NCBI RefSeq assembly: GCF_900475415.1 | Contig: NZ_LS483388.1 | Location: 1,784,001-1,848,000, forward strand | Reading direction: 5' to 3' | Source: Streptococcus porcinus | GTDB lineage: Bacteria; Bacillota; Bacilli; Lactobacillales; Streptococcaceae | Length of the DNA stretch: 64,000 bases | Part shown: positions 8,781-17,393 of the stretch, in pieces | Layout: each line of letters starts with the position of its first letter | How positions within the stretch are numbered: position 1 is the first letter of the stretch | The notes under the pieces: model-generated | The model's database searches: none | Told to the model about the DNA's origin: nothing | What the model saw: only the letters and a program-made list of their open reading frames with translations | Program-made: the position numbers and the translations under genes

Positions 8781-9195
8781 ATAATTTTCTTTTGCAATCT
8801 CGCCATTTTGATTAGAGTTAAATTTCTTATAATAATTTGAAATACTTTCAAATTCCTCTGATCTTTTTATCTCCTCAGCTTTCTGAATATTAATTATTAA
8901 AAAATCTAATTTATGTTGGTTTTGGCTGTCAATAATTGCTTCGTGTGCGTAAACTACCCCTGTATATGTTGCTAATATTACTAGTATACTCTTAAAAAAA
9001 TTAATTATGTTGATAATTGACTCTCTAGTACATTTATTCTCTTTAAATTTAAAATTTCTTTACCATTCCTTTTTACCATCAAACTAATGTTATTTTATAA
9101 AAGAGTATTATGATATTTAATACTGAAAAAGTGCTACTTCCAGCTAATAAAATATCACTCATAATTAGTTCCTTTGATCTACACTTTATAAAATA
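8781..9195 (-). other. Open upstream frame of the 8430 gene plus a short gap
   Basis: 8781-9059 is open in the frame of the 8430 gene and encodes a membrane-like segment. 9060-9195 is AT-rich with no gene that I can support. Confidence 0.45.
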
Positions 9196-10914
9196 TCAAT
9201 TAACTATTTTACTATTATGATTTAATATCATTTTCATAAAATTCCGAGCTTCATGATAAACTTCTGCTTCAATTTCAGCATATTTTATAAAAGTATTTTC
9301 AACCCAATTATTTCCATGCCCAGGTACATCTGGTACAAACCGTTCTATCTCACCACAATCCAAAATAAATATATTATTTTCTTTTAGAAATTCATTTATA
9401 TGATTGAATAGATTTGTACACTCACCTTGAGGAATAATACTTTTCCCACCAGTTTTTAAGAGTTTTAAACTGTTTATCTCTCTTAAAATTGATTTTATTT
9501 GCTCAACTGATTGTGGTGACATAAATTTATCAGTATTATATATTTGATTAATCTCATTTCTTATTTCTTCTTGGGTCTTTACTTGACTATTGGTTTCTTT
9601 TTGGAATTTTTCTATAAATTTTTTATGATTAGGTGCTATCTTACTATAACAATTAGGGTTAGATGAATTTAACAATTGTTTTAAACTATCAATATTATTT
9701 ATTAAATCAATATCAGCTATTATTTTATACTTTATACTCAAATCTTTAAGTAAAGGTACAATTTTCTTAAATTGTTCTTTTCCTCCAACTGCACAAAATA
9801 ATGTATTTTGATAAGTCGTTAAATCTACATATTCTAATATTGCAGAGTAAAACTTGCAATCACTTTCGTTCTCACACAAAATAACCTGATTATAAAATAA
9901 TCCATTTAGAATATTTGTATACTTCAAATTCTTATCACTAGAAATTTTACTGATACTGGAATTATCAATTAAATTAAATACATTTTGACTACCAAGTCTA
10001 TCTATTTTTATTATTTTGATTCTTGAAGCATCTTCTTCAAGAGCACCTCTAATGAAATCAATATTGTGAGTTGAGATAAATAATTGTTTATCTCTAGATA
10101 ACTTAACTACATTTTTACCTAAGGTTCTAGCTTGAGGGGGATGTAAAAATGCTTCCGGCTCATCAATTAATATTAATGAATTTTCATTAACAATTAGCGA
10201 GGATAATATTGCAACTGTATTTCGAATTCCATCCCCTTGATCTTGTAAATCTTCTAATTGTTTTAGCTGATTTATTTTTTCTCGGCTATCTAATTTAAGA
10301 ATTTTAGTAATCGTATAACTATCACTAATTTTATATTTCTTTATTATATTCCTATCTACATATTCCTCAAATATTTCAATTGATTTTTGAAAGCCTGAAT
10401 CTAAAGCTTGGTTTAATTTATTAATCGAATCAAAATCTCTTTCAAGTTTTTTCAAAATATTTAGACTCTGCATATTATATGCATAATTCAATTCTATAGG
10501 CCTTGTTAATACTAAACGATTCTCAGTTGATAAGAATGAGAATAATGCTTTATAAAAAATTTTTTTATCATAAATATCACTAAAAGAATTAGAATCAAAA
10601 GAATAAGAACTGTTATCATCTATCCATACACAGTATTGCCCGTAAGTATTTTTTTCAAAATTATTTTCAAAATAATCTCTAAGTTTGTTTTCAGAAAAAC
10701 CAAAAGTTTCATACTCTAGTTTCTTTACTAATACTTTTGTATTTGATATTCCATTTAAATCGTCTCTCAAATCCTTTAGGGTACGGCTCTTTCCCGCATT
10801 ATTACCGCCAACAAGTAAAACAATATCATCATTATTAAATACAATCGTTTTACCATCATTAAAAGTAATTTCTCTAATGGTTACAGAGGGAAAATCAATA
10901 TTCATATTATTCAT
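9196..10914 (-). CDS. OLD-family ATPase with C-terminal TOPRIM nuclease domain (candidate phage defence)
   Basis: 572 residues. The N-terminal ABC/SMC-type ATPase has Walker A GGNNAGKS (residues 36-43), a QDQGDGIRN signature-like segment (225-232), Walker B SLILIDEPEAFLHPP (246-260) and the switch STHN (281-284). The C-terminal part looks like a TOPRIM domain: VILCENESDCKFY with acidic residues at 348-350, then KIIADIDLIN with DxD at 401-403. This layout is that of OLD (overcoming lysogenization defect) nucleases, which act in phage defence alone or with partners. No UvrD-like GajB, DUF4435 or reverse transcriptase partner is next to it, so a solo OLD is the simplest reading. The 8430 gene downstream is the only possible partner. 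Confidence 0.75.
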   Translation of the reverse strand: MNNMNIDFPSVTIREITFNDGKTIVFNNDDIVLLVGGNNAGKSRTLKDLRDDLNGISNTKVLVKKLEYETFGFSENKLRDYFENNFEKNTYGQYCVWIDDNSSYSFDSNSFSDIYDKKIFYKALFSFLSTENRLVLTRPIELNYAYNMQSLNILKKLERDFDSINKLNQALDSGFQKSIEIFEEYVDRNIIKKYKISDSYTITKILKLDSREKINQLKQLEDLQDQGDGIRNTVAILSSLIVNENSLILIDEPEAFLHPPQARTLGKNVVKLSRDKQLFISTHNIDFIRGALEEDASRIKIIKIDRLGSQNVFNLIDNSSISKISSDKNLKYTNILNGLFYNQVILCENESDCKFYSAILEYVDLTTYQNTLFCAVGGKEQFKKIVPLLKDLSIKYKIIADIDLINNIDSLKQLLNSSNPNCYSKIAPNHKKFIEKFQKETNSQVKTQEEIRNEINQIYNTDKFMSPQSVEQIKSILREINSLKLLKTGGKSIIPQGECTNLFNHINEFLKENNIFILDCGEIERFVPDVPGHGNNWVENTFIKYAEIEAEVYHEARNFMKMILNHNSKIVN

Positions 10915-11033
10915 TTTTAATATCCTTCATAAATTGTTTATTAATTAGCTTTCAAATAACTTAATAGTTAATAAGCAAAATAATATAAACAGTTATAAAA
11001 CTTTTCTTATATTATAGTACAACAGATGAGAGT

Positions 11034-11090
11034 CATTTCTCGTTTTCTCATTAGTATACTCCTACTTCACTAAAATTGTTAGCTTTCAAG
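11034..11090. repeat. Direct repeat, copy 2 (truncated start of a GrpB-like gene)
   Basis: Matches 7077-7133 at 48 of 57 positions. On the minus strand it has the same ribosome-site spacing and a start codon at about 11051, but the frame stops after a few residues (MRKREMTLICC). It reads as the 5' stub of a lost GrpB-like gene behind phzF. Confidence 0.7.
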
Positions 11091-11092
11091 TA

Positions 11093-11884
11093 CTAAATAT
11101 CAATACTACCTTTCAGATATAAATTAGCTTGTCCTGATATTTTAACAAGATTTTCTTCCAACTCCACGGTCATCGTACCTTGTCTTTCAGATAATTGCTT
11201 AGATACGAATTGTTCCTTTCCAAGCTTTCTTGTCCAAATTGGTGCTAAACGTGTCTGTGCTGAGCCAGTAACGGGATCTTCATTGATACCATAATTTGGT
11301 GCAAAATATCGTAGAACATAATCAATGTCATTATCAAAGCTTTGAGCTGTCAGTGTCACCCCATGTGGTGCTAATTGACCAATCTTTTCCAAATCAATTT
11401 TGAGTTGCTCTATACATCCTTGATTTTCTAAGCATAAAACAAGATGCTCTTCATCAGCTGTTCGATAAGCTTCCAGTATTTCAGACTCAATAGTTTCACT
11501 CACCATCATTGTTATTGGAACTTGCTTAACGTCAACTATTGGAAAAATTAATGTTATTTTTTCACCGTTAATAGTTACTTCTAGAAGTCCAGACTTTGAA
11601 GAGAAAGTGATTTGACTCAAATTATCTTCAAGATAACGTGAAATAACGTAGGTACTTGCTAGAGTCGCATGCCCACACAAATCCACTTCTTTTTCTGGTG
11701 TGAACCATCTAATCTTATATAGATCTTTTTCTTTTAAAATAAATGCAGTCTCAGATAGTTTATTTTCTTTAGCTATTTTCTGCATTAATTCCTCTTTAAT
11801 CGGTTCATCTAAAACCACAACCCCCGCAGGATTGCCACCAAACGCCTTATTGGTAAAAGCATTCACAACATAATAAGGTAACAT
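11093..11884 (-). CDS. PhzF-family isomerase-like protein
   Basis: 263 residues. The N-terminal MLPYYVVNAFTNKAFGGNPAGVV, the NKLSETAFI segment with the catalytic-type Glu, WFTPEKEVDLCGHATLAS and the C-terminal GINEDPVTGSAQTRLAPIW mark the PhzF/YddE family of diaminopimelate-epimerase-fold proteins. PhzF isomerises a phenazine precursor; most bacterial homologues have no known substrate, and no phenazine genes are near. One base separates it from the upstream GNAT gene, so the two form an operon. The pair is cargo of the IME. Confidence 0.82.
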   Translation of the reverse strand: MLPYYVVNAFTNKAFGGNPAGVVVLDEPIKEELMQKIAKENKLSETAFILKEKDLYKIRWFTPEKEVDLCGHATLASTYVISRYLEDNLSQITFSSKSGLLEVTINGEKITLIFPIVDVKQVPITMMVSETIESEILEAYRTADEEHLVLCLENQGCIEQLKIDLEKIGQLAPHGVTLTAQSFDNDIDYVLRYFAPNYGINEDPVTGSAQTRLAPIWTRKLGKEQFVSKQLSERQGTMTVELEENLVKISGQANLYLKGSIDI

Positions 11885-11885
11885 A

Positions 11886-12404
11886 TCACATTCCTATCTT
11901 TTTCAAGTAAAACATAAAATGAGGAATACTATCATTCTTCAAAAATCTCTTTTTAATAGTAAATCCTGACTTTATGGCAATATTCATAGACGGTAAATTA
12001 ATATCCCGACTGATGATAATGAGTTCCTCAAGGTTTAGCTCTTTGAAAGCATAATCTCGTACTGCCCTAGCAACTTCGGTTGCAATTCCTTTATTCCAAT
12101 GCTCTTTTTTAAGATGGTAACCTATTTCAGGGTAATTTTCTCCTTCAACAGTTTGCATAGTAATGCCACATTCACCTACGACCTCTGAAGTTTCTTTGTT
12201 AATAATCTTCCACAGACCAAACCCATCGGCACGGTAGGAATTCATATTCCAATCTAGCCAGTTCTGACAATCTTGATCAGTAAAACTCTTGTCATAAGCC
12301 CACATCACTTCTTCGTCTTGCAAAAACGACTTTAACTCAGATAAATCTCTGCCATCCCATTCTAATAAAATAAATCGCCTAGTTTCTAAAACTATACTCT
12401 TCAT
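11886..12404 (-). CDS. GNAT-family N-acetyltransferase (RimJ/RimL type)
   Basis: 172 residues with a GNAT fold. The N-terminal LETRRFILLEWDGRDLSELKSFL is typical of RimJ/RimL-like acetyltransferases, and the acetyl-CoA site is seen as IGYHLKKEHWNKGIATEVARAVRDYAF. The substrate cannot be read; similar genes on mobile elements are often annotated as resistance-like but with no proof. First gene of a two-gene unit with phzF. Confidence 0.78.
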   Translation of the reverse strand: MKSIVLETRRFILLEWDGRDLSELKSFLQDEEVMWAYDKSFTDQDCQNWLDWNMNSYRADGFGLWKIINKETSEVVGECGITMQTVEGENYPEIGYHLKKEHWNKGIATEVARAVRDYAFKELNLEELIIISRDINLPSMNIAIKSGFTIKKRFLKNDSIPHFMFYLKKIGM

Positions 12405-12563
12405 AATTCGTCCTATTAATTTGATTATACAAATTCCTTTTTAACACTATTACTATCATAGTGATTATCTTAAGAATACCTTTTTATTTCAAACTCTTTA
12501 TCCCAAGTATAATCTTTAAATTTCATATTATTCTTTCTCTTTTATTTTTCTTTTAAAAAAAAA

Positions 12564-13304
12564 TTACTTATTATCATTTTCAACAAACATAGCAATTGAC
12601 TTCGAAATATACTCAGCTAATCCTTCACCAAATTTATCAATATTTTTTCTAAATTCTAGATTATTATAATAGGTCTTACCAATTATGCCAAAAACCTCTA
12701 AGGAGCAATCAAAAGCATATTTATTTAATGTATCATAAAGTTCTATACAAATATTTTGAACTTCTTTCTCTTTTGGTTGTAGCTCTGTATTCATTTTTTG
12801 TGCAAACTTTATAAAAATATCGTTAAAGTATTCGTTAACTTCTAATTCTATCCCTTTTTGTCTCTTTGAAGCTTCGATAATGGCTTCCTTACCAAACTTT
12901 TCTAACGCTTTACTTTGATATTCAATATTATCTAATAACGTGAAACCATCAAATTTATTTAAAGTTCGATTCTCAAGTTTGGATTTTTTGGCGTCAATTG
13001 TTCTTTGTACATTCTCCATAAGAACCGAAATCTTATTTTGCTCATCGGCTAGCATTTTTAATTGAGATTGTAATACTAAGATACTATCAAAATCTTTTCC
13101 ATTCATTATTTTTCTTATTTTATCAAGAGAAAATCCAAGAAATCTATAATATCTAATTATTTTTATGTTTTCAATATCTTCATTTGTGTAATATCGATAC
13201 CCATTATCAGATTTATTGACCTTTAATAGACCAATCTGATCATAATGATGTAGTGTTCTAATGGTAACTCCTGAAATTTGTGCTGCTTCTTTTATTAAAT
13301 ACAT
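12564..13304 (-). CDS. MerR-family regulator with TipAS-like effector domain
   Basis: 246 residues. The N-terminal MerR helix-turn-helix is clear (MYLIKEAAQISGVTIRTLHHYDQIGLL, then NGYRYYTNEDIENIKII), followed by a linker helix and a C-terminal TipAS-type domain (residues about 120-240, with EVNEYFNDIFIKFAQKMN). TipAL-type regulators bind small ligands and activate genes whose promoters have an over-long 19-bp spacer. Exactly such a promoter lies in the gap to the divergent zincin gene (13337-13367), so this protein very likely controls that gene. It may also control itself, since its own start is only 33 bases from the -35 box. Confidence 0.85.
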   Translation of the reverse strand: MYLIKEAAQISGVTIRTLHHYDQIGLLKVNKSDNGYRYYTNEDIENIKIIRYYRFLGFSLDKIRKIMNGKDFDSILVLQSQLKMLADEQNKISVLMENVQRTIDAKKSKLENRTLNKFDGFTLLDNIEYQSKALEKFGKEAIIEASKRQKGIELEVNEYFNDIFIKFAQKMNTELQPKEKEVQNICIELYDTLNKYAFDCSLEVFGIIGKTYYNNLEFRKNIDKFGEGLAEYISKSIAMFVENDNK

Positions 13305-13336
13305 ATTTTCTCCTTAGTTGATTTTATCATAAACTG

Positions 13337-13367
13337 TTGACCTTGACGTTACGTCAAGGTGTATAAT
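13337..13367 (+). promoter_or_regulatory. MerR-type promoter/operator with 19-bp spacer
   Basis: TTGACC (13337-13342) and TATAAT (13362-13367) are separated by 19 bases. A perfect 19-nt dyad, CCTTGACGTTACGTCAAGG (13341-13359), fills the spacer. This is the standard geometry of MerR-activated promoters. It faces the DUF2268 gene, and the MerR gene lies on the other side. Confidence 0.85.
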
Positions 13368-13395
13368 TTTTTTATTAATAAAAGGAGAAAATATT

Positions 13396-14289
13396 ATGCA
13401 ACTACATTTAATCGAGTCTGATAAAATATATAAAGAAATTTTAGAAACTCCAATTGAAAAAAGAGATGAGGTTTTTAAACAAAAGTTACTAGTTCCATTT
13501 ATAAATAAATTTAAAATACAAAACATCTCTTTTGACGAAAATATCTCTTTTAATGTTATGACTTTAATGAGTTTTATGCATAAGATGCCAAAGGATCTTA
13601 AAGAGGAAGATATTTCATCCATTAATCGGTTTGATAATAAATTCTGGAAAAATATATCCGATGCCTTTCATCATTCTATTGAAACATTCACGTCTCGAGG
13701 CGTAAAATTACCTGTAAAAGATTATTATCTAACTGCTTTATTAGGTAACCCTAGTAGTCCTATGTTATCGATTAATGAAAACTATAGCGGTGATGGCGGA
13801 ATTCCTGGCTATATTTTTCTTTCTCTTGTTCCAAATGATTATACAATTAATAGAATAGCATCAGCAGTTGCTCATGAATGTAATCATAATATTAGATATC
13901 AATTTATTGAATGGGGAAAAGGTCCACTTAAAGAAATGATTGTGTCTGAAGGTCTTGCCGAAAACTTTGCAGAAAAAATGTATGAAAAAGAAAATATCGG
14001 ACCTTGGGTTACAAAGAACGATTTAGATACATTAAATCAAGTTATTAAGCCAATAATAAAAGAAAACCTCTTTATTGATAATATGCAAGAAGCCATGCCA
14101 TATTTATATGGTGATGAAATTACAAAAATGCAGGGTGGAAAAAGTGTTGGTCTTCCTTATGCTTCTGGCTATACCTGTGGCTATTATCTCATTAAATATT
14201 ATTTACAAAAAACTGGATTATCTATTGAAGAAGCAACATTAAAAACTGCGGATGAAATCCTAACTGAAGTAGATGATTTTTGGTCTTAG
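13396..14289 (+). CDS. DUF2268-type putative zinc metalloprotease
   Basis: 297 residues. SAVAHECNHNIRYQ contains an HExxH zinc-binding motif (residues 160-164), and SEGLAENFAEKMY about 20 residues on (E185/E189) supplies a third ligand, as in gluzincins. The overall pattern fits the DUF2268 predicted Zn-dependent protease family. GGAG lies nine bases before the ATG. No signal peptide is seen, so it is probably cytoplasmic. It is expressed from the 19-bp-spacer promoter and almost certainly controlled by the divergent TipAS-like MerR protein. The target is unknown; a link to the small molecule sensed by the regulator is an inference. Confidence 0.75.
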   Translation: MQLHLIESDKIYKEILETPIEKRDEVFKQKLLVPFINKFKIQNISFDENISFNVMTLMSFMHKMPKDLKEEDISSINRFDNKFWKNISDAFHHSIETFTSRGVKLPVKDYYLTALLGNPSSPMLSINENYSGDGGIPGYIFLSLVPNDYTINRIASAVAHECNHNIRYQFIEWGKGPLKEMIVSEGLAENFAEKMYEKENIGPWVTKNDLDTLNQVIKPIIKENLFIDNMQEAMPYLYGDEITKMQGGKSVGLPYASGYTCGYYLIKYYLQKTGLSIEEATLKTADEILTEVDDFWS

Positions 14290-14329
14290 ACTATCAAATA
14301 GACCAAGGCCGTATCTATTCATAACAGAA

Positions 14330-14362
14330 AATCACACTTATCGGACAAGTGTGATTTTTTTA
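14330..14362 (+). terminator. Terminator after the DUF2268 gene
   Basis: A 10-bp stem (AATCACACTT / AAGTGTGATT) with a 7-base loop and a T run, 41 bases after the stop. Confidence 0.8.
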
Positions 14363-14440
14363 TATTGAAAATACTTTTCTTAAAGCCAATTTTCAATATC
14401 CTACCTTAGAACAAAAAAACTTTATAAATATTTTTAACTA

Positions 14441-14800
14441 TTAGAGTTCTTGATACAACTTATAAATAGAAAATTTCTGATAACTTTCCTGTAGCACTTC
14501 CTCAAATTTGTTCCAATAATAGTCTGCTTGAGATTTTGATTTTAATAAACTAAAACAAATTTCTGGATCATCAATATTATTAATAAATATTTCATTTAGA
14601 TTCTTATTCTATGAATCAATTAGAGGACGATTTCTGATATATGATTTGCAAATCATTTATCATTGCTCTTTCATAGCATTTGAAATGTGAAGTAGTCCAA
14701 GTTGAAAGTTGCTGAGCCCAATCAAGAAACAAATTCTTTCTTCCTTCATCATCTGATATGTCTGAAAAAGAAATTATTCTAATAAGTGTTTCATCGACAC
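14441..14800 (-). pseudogene. Broken gene of unknown function
   Basis: Leftward coding-like sequence runs SVDETLIRIISFSDISDDE, then reaches a TGA near 14620. It resumes with NLNEIFINNIDDPEICFSLL and ends KFSIYKLYQEL before TAA at 14441. Both halves are typical protein sequence, and neither has a start codon of its own. This is a degenerate gene of about 120 residues or more whose 5' end is also lost. The family is not recognised. It lies downstream of the AbiU2-like gene and could once have been its partner. Confidence 0.55.
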
Positions 14801-14829
14801 TTTAAGCAAAAATTCCAAATCATAGTGTA

Positions 14830-15450
14830 CTAATCTTCAAGAAAAAATTTTTTTAATATTATTTCTCTTTCAGGAATTTCAACTTCTTTCCAATTAGCTT
14901 CAAATAAAAAATTATATAACTCAACACAACCAATATATATTGACTTTATATCAATTGACTCAAGGTAATAATATACAATACCGATATTTAATCTTTCTGC
15001 TGAAAAAACCATCTCTTTATCTAAATGTGCTAAAAGTTTATCTCGAATTAATTTTATCTCATCGATATTTTTTTGCTCTTTATCAACAGCATCTTGTATA
15101 GTTTTCAAAATTGATAAAAGAGACTTATCCTTAGAATTATGTCTCTGCTTAGAAAGTATTTTAAAAATACCATTTTTTTCCCTAATATCAAAAATTTTAG
15201 TTATTCCGAATACTACTCTATAATACAGCGATTCATAAATTACATTTCTTAAAATATCATAACTAATAGTCGCTTTCATTGCTCTATCATGCCACTCATC
15301 TTTTACAATTTTTATTATTTCTAGTGTTACAAAAGTTGACTCAAGCTCCATTAACATAGTGTTAAGATGAATCATTGTTTTCGAGTTTTCATCTGGTAAT
15401 TCATCTGCAAAATTCATTTTTACAAAATCTTTTAAATCATAATTTTTCAT
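14830..15450 (-). CDS. AbiU2/HEPN-like protein (possible abortive-infection component)
   Basis: 206 residues, all-helical in appearance. Residues 133-146 read KLIRDKLLAHLDKE, with Arg136 and His142 forming the R-x5-H motif typical of HEPN domains. The overall length and the RDK..AH pattern resemble AbiU2-type proteins. Many HEPN proteins are RNases of toxin-antitoxin or abortive-infection systems. No obvious antitoxin is adjacent; a decayed gene lies downstream and an unknown 449-residue gene upstream. The family assignment is from motif pattern only. Confidence 0.5.
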   Translation of the reverse strand: MKNYDLKDFVKMNFADELPDENSKTMIHLNTMLMELESTFVTLEIIKIVKDEWHDRAMKATISYDILRNVIYESLYYRVVFGITKIFDIREKNGIFKILSKQRHNSKDKSLLSILKTIQDAVDKEQKNIDEIKLIRDKLLAHLDKEMVFSAERLNIGIVYYYLESIDIKSIYIGCVELYNFLFEANWKEVEIPEREIILKKFFLED

Positions 15451-15770
15451 ATTGTAACCTGTCCAAAATATTTTAACTTATACTCAAAATAAAATTTAAA
15501 GTGAAATAAAAAATGGTATGAAATTAATACTAGAACGCAGTTAGACATAAAAATAATTTTTAAGATTTAAACAGTTTCTCTATATCTTTTGAGACCATAG
15601 CATTTGCAATTCTTGATCTTGATGAAAGCCAAATATCTCTCATCACTTAGACTACCTGTTTGCACTACAATCTTCATCTCCCCAAATTTACTCACTAATT
15701 AATATTATACATCTATCTACAATAGTATTCCCATGTAACTAAATAAACCACATTTGATTTATTACACCTA
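15451..15770. other. Gap between the AbiU2-like and 449-residue genes
   Basis: 320 AT-rich bases. Leftward short frames near 15550-15660 (QTGSLSDERYLAFIKIKN, or MRDIWLSSRSRIANAM in another frame) look like the tail of a lost gene. I see no clear promoter, repeat or hairpin. Confidence 0.4.
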
Positions 15771-17120
15771 TTATTTCCCAAATTTCTCCTGACTTATTAA
15801 TTCATTTATTTCTTTTTCTTTAATTGCTAAGTCACTTTCAGGATGTTTTTTTATAAAATAATTTATTCTTGAATTTCCACTAATTTTCCATTGTAAGTTT
15901 TGATAAATCATAGGTCTCAAAGTTTCCCTATCACCTGTTTTTAAATAATGTAAAATTTCATTACCATATTGATATTTTTTTACGTAACCTAAGTAATTAC
16001 CTTGCCAATGAGAATCTTCCTCTCTAAAACTTTGAAAACTAATTAATGAATAAAGTAATTTTTCCAATAGATCTAATATGTATGTTGCATATATCGCATC
16101 TATATCTTCATAATCTAAATATTGATCAGTATACTTACCTAGTACTTTACCCATATTATCTTTATTTAGAGTATTTAATAGTTTATAATCCCATATTTCA
16201 TCACTATATTTTTCTTTAATTTCCTCTGATTTCAAATCACCTTGGTACAAATGCATCTCCTGTTGAATTGAAATAATTGACTCTAGGCTTTGATAAGTGC
16301 TATTTTCCTGAATATATTTTTCCTTGTATCCATAATAACTACTATTATTAATAAACCCATCTATTTTTTTCTTTAAAATCTCATTATAAAATTCATTTAG
16401 ATAAACATCAATAAGCGCTATTTTATTGATGTTTTTTGATCCAGTTTTTACACATTCCTCATAATATTTCCAAAATGAACCACTAACATTAAGAGCTTTT
16501 TCTGTAGCTCGAAAAATACCTGTCATAAACATTTCAAAATGCTCCTCAAAAAGTATGTTATATACTTTATGAATATCAACAACATTTAATCTTAACTTTT
16601 CAAATTCAATATTAAGTGGCATATAGCCTAAAACTATTCTCCATAAATTTTCATCATAAGATTCAAAAAGAATATCTAAAATAATAACAGATGATAAAAA
16701 AGATTGTAATTTCCAATGTTCAGAGCGATCTCCAAAACAAATCTCATCATATGTTTCAAACATTATATTACGTTGTATATATTTTTTTTCTTCATTAGAA
16801 TTCAAGCCCATCTTGGTTCCATATTCATCCATTTTACAATTATTTAATACATCTTCTATTGAGTTAGGCGTATAAAGATATGGGTTCTTTGAGGTTATTT
16901 TCCCTCTTCTTATGAGGCTAATTAATGGAGCATTATTTGAAGAAATTTCTTTATTCGTAAGCTTTTTATATTTCTTATTAATTTTTTTCTCTTGTCCAGT
17001 ATACCAGTAATACTCCCTAGAAGCTCTTACTTTTCGTTCATCATTTAAATTTTTAATTTTTGAATCTAGTCTAATCGAAGCACAATCAATAAAATACTGC
17101 TTCGTTCTTTCAAATATCAT
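15771..17120 (-). CDS. Large protein of unknown function in IME cargo
   Basis: 449 residues; no family recognised. It is rich in Lys, Glu, Asn and Tyr and appears mostly helical, with no signal peptide, clear membrane segment or nucleotide-binding motif. The N-terminal 60 residues are basic (KVRASREYYWYTGQEKKINK), which might suit nucleic-acid contact. The middle has aromatic-rich helices (ENLWRIVLGYMPLNIEFEKL, EEHFEMFMTGIFRATEKAL). It begins 273 bases from the divergent HTH gene that opens the mobility module, and it lies beside an AbiU2-like gene and an OLD-like gene. A defence role is an inference from location only. Confidence 0.6.
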   Translation of the reverse strand: MIFERTKQYFIDCASIRLDSKIKNLNDERKVRASREYYWYTGQEKKINKKYKKLTNKEISSNNAPLISLIRRGKITSKNPYLYTPNSIEDVLNNCKMDEYGTKMGLNSNEEKKYIQRNIMFETYDEICFGDRSEHWKLQSFLSSVIILDILFESYDENLWRIVLGYMPLNIEFEKLRLNVVDIHKVYNILFEEHFEMFMTGIFRATEKALNVSGSFWKYYEECVKTGSKNINKIALIDVYLNEFYNEILKKKIDGFINNSSYYGYKEKYIQENSTYQSLESIISIQQEMHLYQGDLKSEEIKEKYSDEIWDYKLLNTLNKDNMGKVLGKYTDQYLDYEDIDAIYATYILDLLEKLLYSLISFQSFREEDSHWQGNYLGYVKKYQYGNEILHYLKTGDRETLRPMIYQNLQWKISGNSRINYFIKKHPESDLAIKEKEINELISQEKFGK

Positions 17121-17393
17121 AATATTCCTTTTATAAATGTGGTGTTATTTTACTCTATTTTTAAAATAATTACCTAAATTATACCACTTTTTTAATTTTA
17201 TAATGTCATTAACTCTAACTAGGGATAAACATATAGTCCATAGGTGCACCAAAGGACGGATTGAAACAATATGATTACTAATCGATAAGGATTTAGTTAT
17301 GCATATTACCGTTTAACCGTTTCTTTGTTGTGCTTTTTTGCATCCACTCGGTAATTTTGTTTCTTTTCGTCTGAGGACTGGAAAGGACAACTT
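17121..17393. other. Divergent control region between IME cargo and mobility module
   Basis: 273 bases separate the leftward 449-residue gene from the rightward HTH gene. The right part holds a GGAAAGGA ribosome site at 17380-17387. I see no strong consensus promoter. Confidence 0.4.

Noticed and set aside
9196..10914. Gabija or PARIS defence system
   Set aside because: The protein has the ATPase plus TOPRIM layout of GajA, but no UvrD-like GajB follows, and no DUF4435 AriB is adjacent. A solo OLD is the safer label.
11093..11884. Phenazine biosynthesis
   Set aside because: The PhzF-like protein is alone with a GNAT enzyme; no other phz gene is present, and most PhzF-family members are not in phenazine pathways.
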